Source of the DNA: Punica granatum
Lineage: Eukaryota > Streptophyta > Magnoliopsida > Myrtales > Lythraceae
Reading direction: 5' to 3'
DNA length: 64,000 bases
Assembly (NCBI RefSeq): GCF_007655135.1
Contig: NW_022204412.1
Location: 62,001-126,000, forward strand
The position numbers and the translations under genes are program-made. Shown in pieces: positions 47,001-55,254 of the stretch; within the stretch, counting starts at the first letter, position 1, and each line of letters begins with the position of its first letter. The notes beneath the pieces were generated by a model. It saw only the letters and a list, made by a program, of their open reading frames with translations. It was not told the origin of the DNA and searched no databases.

Positions 47001-49362
47001 ACAAAGTCGGGTTAGCTAGCAGAAAACAGAACCAACTGGGCGGAACTTACCTGACTGGGCAGATCGGAAAGAAATGGCTGTCCCGGAGGCTCCCGGTGGT
47101 ATTTTGCTGCAAGGTTGGTGGCAATGGATTCCTAACTGACTGAGGATCACGGTGATAGGTGGCTCGTAGTGAGATTCAACCCGAGCTGACCTGTATGCTC
47201 CTGCAAAGTTCCGGTCATAAAAGAAAATCAGAGGGACAGACCCGACTGGGCTGTTTGGGTAGAAACGGCTGCAAGGGGGGCTCCGGGTGTTGCACCGAGC
47301 TGGCTCGAGTTCCTCCGATTCCTAAGGGACTGTTCTTGGTGTTCATGACCAGCTTGTGGTGTGCGCACGATTGATTTCAACCGGAAATGCAAAGAGAAAC
47401 CGATAAAAAACTGTGAAAACCCGGTAAAGGAAAAGATTGGGAAAAGGGCGGTCTTGCGCGGTTGAGCGGCTCTCGGCACGTGACCACCTCGTCACGGGAG
47501 AGAGTGAGGGTCATGAGGAACCCTTAGAAAGTGATGGCACGACTCGCCATGGTCGTGGGAAGGAGTGGCGTCGAAGAAGCCCGGAAAGCCGTGAAACCGT
47601 CTAAGGAGCCCGGTTCTGGACAGAGCTGGTTCGGGCTGCTGGCAGCTTCAAATCACAAAATTAACACCGGAAATGGACTCGGGAGGTCGAATACATGTGG
47701 GGTATGAAGTTTGTTTGAGGCTCGGATAAGTCGGGAAGGAAGAACTTGCCTAGAAACCGGGAAACTCCCTAGGGACCCGATTCTGGACTGGGCTGGAACT
47801 GCATGCTGGGAGCTTCAAATGCCAAAACTAACACCGGAAATGGACTCGGTAGGTCGAATACGTGTGGATATAAAGTTTGGTCAAGTTTGGTTCGGGTTGA
47901 GTGGCGGTCGCCGGAAAACGGTTGAGTTTTCCGGCAATTTTGCCTTGGTTTCGGGCTGAGGGAGAGCTGGACGATTCTGGAAAAAGGCTGAAGTTTGAGA
48001 GGGCTTGGAGAGGGTTTCCTAGAGTGAGAAAGCTAGAGAGATGATGGAAGTTGAGTTGTGATTAAGTTAATGACCCAAGAGGCTTATATAAGGAGGCTAA
48101 TGATGCAAAATTAGTGAAATTAAGCGTGATTTTGAGGGGGATAAAGGGGCTGCCGAATTTTGAAGAGGGGTTAGGGAGGGGTTTGTGTCATCTAGAGTGT
48201 AGGGGAAGCAAGAGGAGAAGTGATGGGAAGTGATGGATGGGAGATATGTGTAAGAAGGTGTAAGAGATATTTGAATTTGTGTGGTGGAGGGAGCTTCTTG
48301 GGTTTGAGCCACCGAATTGAGCCGTGGCTTAGGGATTGAGTCGTGGCTTGGGGTTGAGCTGCGGCTTGGAGGCTTGGCTTGGCTAAGCTGTGGGTCCCAT
48401 TCGATTAAGAGAAAAGCCGGAAAAAGCTTGAGACTCGATTGAGCTCGCATCCGATCTCCGATGTCCAATTAATTTGTAGATTTGGAATGCTTGAACGACA
48501 AGGATTTGAATGAGCCTAATATCGCCATGCGTCATGTGAACGAACATTTGGGCGACCCGGCGCCTCGAGAGTCGGTTTTGCCCTGTTTGGACGTTCGGAG
48601 TGGAGTTTGATGCCCCTCGGTCCCCGATTGCTCTTTGTGCATCTTAACATTCGTTTTGGGGGACCCTCCCGCCTCGTGGGAGACCGTCGGCTCATTGTCC
48701 CCGACCGAAGACCGTTGGCCCGGGAATGCCTAGGGACTTGTGGCCGGGGTTTTCTCAGTGTTCTCCGAATGTCTTGAGGTGCTCGGGGATCGTTGCGATC
48801 TCTGTTTTCCGTGGACGTGCCCCGAAGGTTCGTCGAGGGCGTTCGCACCACTGAAACGTCCTTCGGGGAGCCCCGTAGAGTTCCGAATGATCGTCTGAGG
48901 CTTGTCCCATGACCTTGATGGTCCCTGGGTGCCTGTAGGCCCGTTTTAGGGGGTCATTTGCTTGTCAGTGGAGCGGGCCCCGAGAGCTCTGTTAGAAAAG
49001 GCGTCCGTGAGAGATTGGGGTATCCCGGCTTATGCAGGATGTCTCCGGAGCGCGTTCGGATGTGTCGTTGGTCACTTTGGCACTGAGAGGGATTTTTAGA
49101 GTCCCATATTGGGCACCTTTCGGTGCTTCGGTGACTCGGTGATGAATAGTGCCGCAGTCCCAACTTCGCTGTTTTCGGGGTTCTTTGCTTGTAAGTTCCT
49201 CCGACTGCTCTCTTCGACTTTTCTAATGGACCCAGCTCTTCTCCTATTGTTCATGACTCCGTGCCCGCCTATTCGTCTCCGGTTTCCCAATCATGAATAG
49301 TGTCCAGAGCTTCGGTCGGAAATCCTCTGTTGGAGCCGATGGGCCAAAATGGGGTGCTGACA
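44089..49362 (-). mobile_element. LTR inserted in the D/E LTR, truncated at its 3' end
   Basis: On the minus strand it starts TGTCAGCACCCC at 49362 and is close to the A/B LTR type, including TATA box CCTTATATAAG at 48083-48093 and the direct-repeat region (about 46620-47170). It stops near 44089 at CTTGCTAGG; about 290 bases of the normal LTR end are missing compared with the solo LTR (23093-23380). There is no PBS or interior. Right flank in plus coordinates is GCAGA; no matching duplication is visible at the truncated side. It is a solo LTR that lost its end by a later deletion, or a broken element. Confidence 0.78.
48083..48093 (-). promoter_or_regulatory. LTR TATA box, truncated inserted LTR
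   Basis: CCTTATATAAG on the minus strand, about 1.27 kb from the LTR start at 49362. Confidence 0.6.
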
Positions 49363-49729
49363 GCAGATGATTTGCAAAATGCCTTTGGGGACACCTTTCA
49401 TCTGTTTGGCATTGAAGTGGATTTTTGGAGTCCAATATTGGCTATCTTCCGACGATCGAGTGAACTATCGGAAAATAGTACCGTCCGTGTGATATACTGA
49501 AAATGCCGGTTTTGGACATTGTTGAGCTCTCTAGTCACTTTGTTGCTGCTTGCTGACCCCTGGAGTCCTTCTGTCAGGTGTATGTGTCATTTGCCCGATT
49601 TCGCCGACTTGAGGATGAATAGTAATTTTCTTCTCTGTTGAGTCGTTTCTCTGTATTCTGCTCAAGTCGTGGCTTGGATCATTGCTAATATCGTTGTTTG
49701 GAATGGTGAGCCAAAATGGGGTGCTGACA

Positions 49730-49743
49730 GCTTGCCCCTCTTT
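49730..49743 (-). other. PPT of element E
   Basis: On the minus strand AAAGAGGGGCAAGC is directly followed by the LTR start TGTCAGCACCCC. It is identical to the tracts of A, B and C although the LTR itself has diverged. Confidence 0.86.
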
Positions 49744-49947
49744 GACTGCTTGCTCGAGTAGAGGATGAAGCCAAAGACTTCAGAAGCACCCCAGTTTGAT
49801 AGCAATGATCAAGGTGGAATTTCCTATATGGCCCTCTCCTTCTTGCTTTGGATATGTGGGATGTTGTACCTAATAAAAAGGAGATATAGTGAGATGCGCA
49901 CAATGGACGTGTAGAGTCCAGAACAGAGCTGAGATAGGCAATTAAAG

Positions 49948-50348
49948 TCGGGATTGATCCGAAGGGGACTGACCCCAGTGCAGAAATTAAAGTCGGGATT
50001 GACCCGAAGGGGACTGACCCCAGTGCAGAAAGTAAAGTCGGGATTGACCCGAAGGGGACTGACCCCGGTGCAGAAAAGTAAAGTCGGGATTGACCCGAAG
50101 GGGACTGACCCTGGTGCAGAAAAGTAAAGTTGGGATTGACCCGAAGGGGACTGACCCCGGTGCAGAAAAGTAAAGTGGGGATTGACCCGAAGGGGACTGA
50201 CCCCGGTGCAGAAAAGTAAAGTCGGGATTAACCCCGGTGCAGAAAAGTAAAGTCGGGATTGACCCGAAGGGGATTGACCCCGGTGCAGAAAAGTAAAGTT
50301 GGGATTGACTCCGGTGCAGAAAAGTAAAGTCGGGATAGACCCGAAGGG
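49948..50348 (-). repeat. Tandem-repeat array of element E (46-bp period)
   Basis: About nine copies, some shortened, of a 46-bp unit. In plus-strand reading each begins GTCGGGATTGACCCGAAGGG and ends GCAGAAAAGTAAA. On the sense (minus) strand the unit contains the palindrome GGGG-TCAGT-CCCC and the spacer TTTACTTTTCTGC. The array sits between the PPT and the hairpin array, where the A-C elements carry unrelated repeats. Confidence 0.9.
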
Positions 50349-51156
50349 TTTGCATTATGCACGAGGCGCATACCGAATGAACTGCATGGTTCAAAGGCGC
50401 CTACCCAGTGAACTTGCGGGGTGCACGAGCGCTTGCTCGGCGGGTTTGCAAGGTGCACTGCGTTCCTGAGAAAGTGCACACCAATTGAAAGTGCATTGCG
50501 GAAATAAAAGGTGCACAAAGTAACTGCAAATGCTGGGGAGTTGCGTGAGGTGTGAAAGGAATCATTGTGCTTCCTCTATCACTGAGCTTGTCCGTGTTGC
50601 AATCGATGCTGTAGTAGAATGCCTCATTGCTTGCCAACTGATATTGATGTCATTGAATGCCTGGAGTGCTATCCTGAAGGTTTCTCCTCGGATTTTGACT
50701 GTAGTCCTTGGCATAAGGCAGACATGCATTCGTCAAAGAAAAACTCCTTTCGGGGTTCACATCCTGCTTCCTGCATCTAGAACCAAAGGAGCTAACAGTG
50801 GTTGTCAATCTTACTCTACAGCCATAATGAAGATGTGTAAAGAAGTCTGAATAATAATGCTTTGGGGATTTGAACGTGATGATCATTTAAAGGGGTGGTC
50901 GTGTCCCGCTAAATTGTGACTTGACAAGAAAGGCTTTTTTACAGAACGGGCATGACCCGTAGAATTTGCATTAAGGTAAACGGAGGGATTTTGGGATCCT
51001 CCAAATCAAAGATACGACGATTCGACTGCATGTCGAAATGTGTCTTGTGTTGTGAGAGTCAAAGAGAGTTCGCTTGCACCGAAGACTGCCAAACTACTAC
51101 TTGTTATCGCTCCACGCTGAGTGTAGCTGTCCCTTCGTGGTCGAGCTGCCAAAGAT
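50349..51156 (-). other. Element E 3' UTR between tandem repeat and hairpin array
   Basis: Non-coding; no conserved frame or motif. GTGCAC-containing words recur at 50350-50530 without forming a clear repeat. Confidence 0.5.
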
Positions 51157-51446
51157 CCCCTAATTTTTGCCTAGGTCGCAAAACGCGTGACGACCTAGCG
51201 GGGTGTTTTGTTTGACTTTCCCTCATTTAGAGCTCTCCTTTTGCTATGACCGCCCTGATTGGGTCTGATCACACCTCTCGGTTCCTCTAACTTTTGCCTA
51301 GAGCGCCCTTTTCGGGTTTTCACTCTAGCGAGGATTTTGTCGTATACTCTCCTTTTGCCACGGTTCCCCTTTTCGGGATTTTAAACCGTGCCCCTTATTC
51401 CCTAATTTTTGCCTAGGCCGCCTGAAAGAGGTTTACAACCTAGCGA
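51157..51446 (-). other. Structured hairpin array, element E (five units)
   Basis: On the minus strand the units are, in order: CTAGGTTG/CGGCCTAG; CACGGTT/AACCGTG with inner CCC/GGG after AAAAT; CTAGAGTG/CGCTCTAG with inner CCC/GGG after AAAA; TGTGATC/GGTCATA with inner CCC/GGG; CTAGGTCG/CGACCTAG. Each 3' arm is followed by GCAAAAA or GCAAAAG and a purine-rich tag. Units match element C one for one. Unit 3 changes G-C to A-T and T.G to G-C relative to C, and unit 2 changes A-T and C-G to G-C and T-A relative to A and B, so pairing is kept while sequence changes. Confidence 0.75.
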
Positions 51447-51621
51447 GAAATTCATTCTTTTTCTCTCAGGAAAAAGTTCAAAGAAAAGGAAAAAAAAAAA
51501 AACAAAAGAGGGGAGCATATTAATAAGCAGAAATGAAAGTGCTGGGAATTGCACATGTGAAAGAAGCTAAAATGTAATGTGCATTTGAGAAATTACCCCC
51601 AGTGGAATAAGAGAAACACCA

Positions 51622-51858
51622 TCACGGGTAGTATTTCTTAAGTGCATCAACATTGACCGGAAGAGCGTTCTCGTTCCCGTCCATATCATTAAGAATGATT
51701 GACCCTCCGTCAAAGACTTCTTTAACGATGAAGGGACCGTCGTACTTGTAAGCAAACTTGCCCCTGGAATCAGGGGCGATGTGCAAAACTTTTCGCAAGA
51801 GGAGGTTGCCGGGGCTGAACTCGCGGTGACAAACTTTCTTGTTAAAAGCTCGGGCCAT
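51622..51858 (-). pseudogene. Element E integrase C-terminal tail, after an in-frame stop
   Basis: The reading continues the integrase of 51865-53655 in the same frame after a TAG at 51865-51867. It matches the end of the C copy (KVLHIAPDSRGKF, then KKYYP and stop). It is a typical gypsy integrase C-terminal module without chromodomain. Confidence 0.85.
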
Positions 51859-51864
51859 TCTTTG

Positions 51865-53655
51865 CTAATAGCACTGACCGTGGCAAAGTGCTGTTAGCCG
51901 CCTCTCATCGATGAGATTAAGCTGTTCATAGCGTTGTTTCGCCCATTCTGCTTCCTTGAGCTTGGACTTAGCAAGGACCCTCATGGAGGGAATCTCCACT
52001 TCGATTGGAAGAACTGCTTCCATGCCGTAGACCAAAGAATACGGGGTTGCTCCAGTAGATGAGCGGATAGAAGTCCGATACGCCAAGAGTGCGAACGGAA
52101 GCATCTCGTGCCAGTCTTTGTAATTCACCGTCATTTTTTCGATGATTTTTTTTATGTTCTTATTCGCTGCTTCTACCGCACCATTCATTTGTGGACGATG
52201 CGGAGAGGAGTTGCGATGTAGGATCTTGAACTGTGCATAGAGCTCGTCAATGAACTTGTTGTTCAAGTTCTTGGCGTTGTCTGTGACAAGAGTCGCAGGG
52301 ACCCCGTAACGTGCGATGATGTCACGCTTGAGGAAGCGTGCCACAGTCTTTGCAGTGACGGATGCAAGGGTGATAGCTTCGATCCATTTGGTGAAGTAAT
52401 CGATAGCTACCAGTATGAACGAGTGTCCATTGGATGCTTTGGGGTTGATAGGACCGATCACGTCCATGCCCCACATTGAAAAGGGCCACGGAGCAGCCAT
52501 TGGATGCAACTCGTTGGGTGGTGATCTGATCTGATTCGCGTAAACTTGACACAAGTGACAATGTCTGACATGCTTGACGCAGTCGGTCTCCATGGAAAAC
52601 CAGAAATACTCGAGTCGCATGAGCTTCTTTGCTAGCATGAGCCTGTTCATGTGAGGTCCGCAGTTTCCCTCGTGCACTTCTTCCATGAGGCGTTGTGCCT
52701 CATTCTCATCGACACACCGAAGCAGTGTAGCATCGAATGAACGGCGGTAGAGGGTCTCACCACTCAGGAAGAAATTTGCTGCAATGCGCCGAAGAGTCCT
52801 CCGGTCATGTCGATCGGTGAACGCCGGGAATTGACCTGTTTGCAGCATGTGCTTGATGTCTGCGTACCACGGTTTGCCGTCGACAGCGTCGATTACATCG
52901 CAATGGGCAGGGCCCTGAGCAATCTCGAACTCGAGGGGCTCGATGAGATTCTCTTTTGTGATGCTAACCATAGAAGCGAGCGTTGCGAGTGCATCGGCAA
53001 ACTGATTCTTCATGCGTGGTGTGTACGTAAATGAAATGTCCTCGAAGTTCTCTGTCAAGTCTTCGAGGTACTCATGATATGGCACCAATTTCGGATCTTT
53101 CGTCTTCCACTGTTTGAGTGTCTGAAAGATTGTGAGCATAGAATCTCCAAACACTTCAAGCTCCTTGACTTTGAGGTCGATCGCCGCCTGCAAGCCAAGG
53201 ATACATGCCTCATATTCGGCTATGTTGTTGGTGCAGGGGAAATCAATCTTTGCTACAATAGGGAAATGACGCCCTTCAGAGGATATCAGCACTGCGCCAA
53301 TACCCGACCCGGTGGAATTGACTGCACCATCGAAGTACATCTTCCATCTAGTAATTTCCTCCTCACCACTCATTTGGAGGATTCCTTCGTCTGGAAAGTC
53401 AGAGTTGATTGGTGTGTCATCGAAAATTGGGAACTCTGCTAGATGATCTGCTATCGCTTGGCTCTTCACTGATGTGCGCGACACATATTCGATGCCGTAC
53501 TCCGTCAGTTGGCAACGCCATTTTGCTATGTTCCTCATGGAGGACGGACTGCCAAGTAGATACTTTAAAGGATCTATTTTCGACAGCAGGCGAACAGTAT
53601 GGTAAAGAGTGTATTGCCGGAGCCTTTGCATGACCCACACAAGTGCGCAACACAT
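51865..53655 (-). CDS. Element E pol: RNase H end, archaeal-type RNase H, integrase
   Basis: The open frame has 596 codons; the homologous reading extends upstream to a TGA at 53752-53754, so the first Met is not a true start. Residues 1-75 are the end of RNase H 1. The archaeal-type RNase H covers about 103-228 with D109, E147, D171 and D221. Integrase has zinc ligands H328, H335, C366 and C369 and catalytic D398, D459 and E495, a DD35E spacing. Two RNases H in this order are diagnostic of the Tat lineage. The frame ends at a premature TAG (51865-51867) before the C-terminal tail. It is best treated as part of one defective polyprotein. Confidence 0.92.
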   Translation of the reverse strand: MCCALVWVMQRLRQYTLYHTVRLLSKIDPLKYLLGSPSSMRNIAKWRCQLTEYGIEYVSRTSVKSQAIADHLAEFPIFDDTPINSDFPDEGILQMSGEEEITRWKMYFDGAVNSTGSGIGAVLISSEGRHFPIVAKIDFPCTNNIAEYEACILGLQAAIDLKVKELEVFGDSMLTIFQTLKQWKTKDPKLVPYHEYLEDLTENFEDISFTYTPRMKNQFADALATLASMVSITKENLIEPLEFEIAQGPAHCDVIDAVDGKPWYADIKHMLQTGQFPAFTDRHDRRTLRRIAANFFLSGETLYRRSFDATLLRCVDENEAQRLMEEVHEGNCGPHMNRLMLAKKLMRLEYFWFSMETDCVKHVRHCHLCQVYANQIRSPPNELHPMAAPWPFSMWGMDVIGPINPKASNGHSFILVAIDYFTKWIEAITLASVTAKTVARFLKRDIIARYGVPATLVTDNAKNLNNKFIDELYAQFKILHRNSSPHRPQMNGAVEAANKNIKKIIEKMTVNYKDWHEMLPFALLAYRTSIRSSTGATPYSLVYGMEAVLPIEVEIPSMRVLAKSKLKEAEWAKQRYEQLNLIDERRLTALCHGQCY

Positions 53656-53772
53656 TTTCTCTATCTCAGGGTAGTTGGACTCCCCTTCAGTGAACTTTTT
53701 GCTTAGATAATAAATTGCTCGCTCTGCGTGAGAGGAATCGTCCTTTTGCCCTCACATGCATCCGATGGATTG

Positions 53773-55071
53773 TCAGCATACCGTCAGGTACAAAATGAGA
53801 GGACGATCCGGTGAAGGTGGAACCAACACCGGCGGCTGGATTAGGTATGCCTTGATGGTATCAAAAGCTTTTTGACACTCGTCATCCCATTCGACCGCTG
53901 CATTTTTGCAAAGCAAACAGAAGAGTGGTTGGCACTTGTCCTTCAAATTTGCAATGAAACGCACGATGTAATTCAGCTGTCCTAAGAAGCTCCTTACTTC
54001 GCGCACTGTCGATGGAGGGGGCAATTCCATGATCGCTTTAACCTTGTCGGGGTCGACCTCGATGCCTTTCTCGCTAACTATAAACCCTAACAATTTCCCT
54101 GACTTGACGCCAAAGGTACATTTCGCTGGGTTAAGTCGGAGTTTGTACTTCCTGAGACGGTCGAACAGTCGCTTGAGGTTAACCAAATGATCTTCTCCTT
54201 CTTTGGACTTCGCGATCATGTCGTCGACGTAGACCTCGATCTCTTTATGCATCATGTCATGAAAGAGAGTGACCATTGCCCGCTGATAGGTTGCCCCGGC
54301 ATTTTTGAGACCGAAAGGCATGACCTTGTAGCAAAACGTACCCCACATCGTGATGAATGTAGTTTTGACCTTATCCTCCTCGGCCATCTGAATTTGATTG
54401 TATCCAGAGAAGCCGTCCATGAAGGAGAATTGTGTGTGGCGTGCTGTATTATCCACCAAGACGTCGATGTGGGGTAGCGGGAAGTTATCTTTTGGGCTAG
54501 CCCTGTTGAGGTCTCGGTAGTCGATACAGACTCTGACTTTCCCATTCTTCTTCTCCACTGGAACGATGTTCACTACCCATTCAGAGTAATTGCATACCTC
54601 CAAGAATCCCGCGTCTACCTGCTTGATGACCTCTTCCTTAATGCGTAAGAGAAGGTCAGCTCGTTGACGTCGCAAGTGTTGGCGCTTGGGTGGAAATCTT
54701 TCAGTGTCGAGTGGAAGGAAATGCTTTACGATTGAGGGGTCTAGGCCTGGCATATCAGCGTAGGACCAAGCAAAGACCTCCTGATACTCTGTTAAGAAGT
54801 CGATCATTCGGGCCCTCTGTGCAAGGTCGAGTCCAATCCCGATTCTAAGGGTGCGTGGTTCTTCTGCATTGCCTTTGTTGATGTCTTCGGTTGGCTCGAC
54901 GGAAGTGAGTTGGTGGTTTTCGAGACGATGCAAACTCTCTTCTATCTCGGGCACGCGACCGTCCTCGTCAAGTCCTTCCCCGAAGTTTATGGGTAGGGAC
55001 TTTCCGGGGCGTGTTTCGAGTGAATTCGAATCGTTATATCCGTGATTTGGATTCGATTGGAGCCTGGACAT
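53773..55071 (-). CDS. Element E pol: reverse transcriptase
   Basis: 432 codons. RT motifs: VCIDYRDLNRASPKDNFPLP (about 180-200), FSFMDGFSGYNQIQM (215-229), MPFGLKNAGATYQRAM (251-266) and the catalytic YVDD at 281-284, followed by the thumb (FLGQLNYIVRFIA). The apparent start at 55071 is probably not used: the frame most likely joins the protease frame by removal of the intron at 55064-55254. The frame ends at a TGA (53773-53775) where element C has an Arg codon; a second TGA follows at 53752-53754, inside the RNase H 1 region, and the same frame then continues as 51865-53655. The catalytic core looks intact. Confidence 0.93.
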   Translation of the reverse strand: MSRLQSNPNHGYNDSNSLETRPGKSLPINFGEGLDEDGRVPEIEESLHRLENHQLTSVEPTEDINKGNAEEPRTLRIGIGLDLAQRARMIDFLTEYQEVFAWSYADMPGLDPSIVKHFLPLDTERFPPKRQHLRRQRADLLLRIKEEVIKQVDAGFLEVCNYSEWVVNIVPVEKKNGKVRVCIDYRDLNRASPKDNFPLPHIDVLVDNTARHTQFSFMDGFSGYNQIQMAEEDKVKTTFITMWGTFCYKVMPFGLKNAGATYQRAMVTLFHDMMHKEIEVYVDDMIAKSKEGEDHLVNLKRLFDRLRKYKLRLNPAKCTFGVKSGKLLGFIVSEKGIEVDPDKVKAIMELPPPSTVREVRSFLGQLNYIVRFIANLKDKCQPLFCLLCKNAAVEWDDECQKAFDTIKAYLIQPPVLVPPSPDRPLILYLTVC

Positions 55072-55254
55072 GAAAGTGAATTGTTTTAGAAATTAAAGGT
55101 GCTAGAAGTAAGTGCAAGAGAGAGAATTTAGACACAAGAAATCAAAAAGCATGCAGGGATTCTATTAACAAGCCATAACAAAAACCCCTCTTCTGTCATG
55201 TGGCTTATGGCGTTGCCGACATGCAGGTAGCATTATATATAAAGACCGTCTTAC
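55064..55254 (-). other. Likely intron between protease and RT frames (191 nt)
   Basis: On the minus strand a donor GT^GTAAGAC (intron from 55254) lies at the end of the protease frame and overlaps its stop codon TAA. An acceptor TTTCATGTCCAG^G (intron end 55064) lies at the start of the RT frame, after a T/C-rich stretch. Removal of 191 nt joins the two frames in phase (GAT GT + G CTC). Ogre elements are known for an intron at exactly this place. Splicing itself cannot be seen from DNA. Confidence 0.75.

Larger units (their letters stand above)
39355..49729 (-). repeat. Shared D/E LTR (about 5.1 kb without its insertion), diverged subtype
   Basis: On the minus strand it starts TGTCAGCACCCC at 49729, next to the PPT, and ends GGTCCGTACA at 39355, next to the PBS. 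The LTR proper is 49729-49363 plus about 44088-39355, together about 5.1 kb. It has clearly diverged from the A/B/C LTRs (terminal CGTACA instead of CGCACA) but is alignable in its U5 and leader. TATA box (CCTATATATT) at 43039-43048. It is interrupted by the LTR at about 44089-49362. Scattered open frames (for example 43101-43406 plus) are not supported as genes. Confidence 0.8.
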
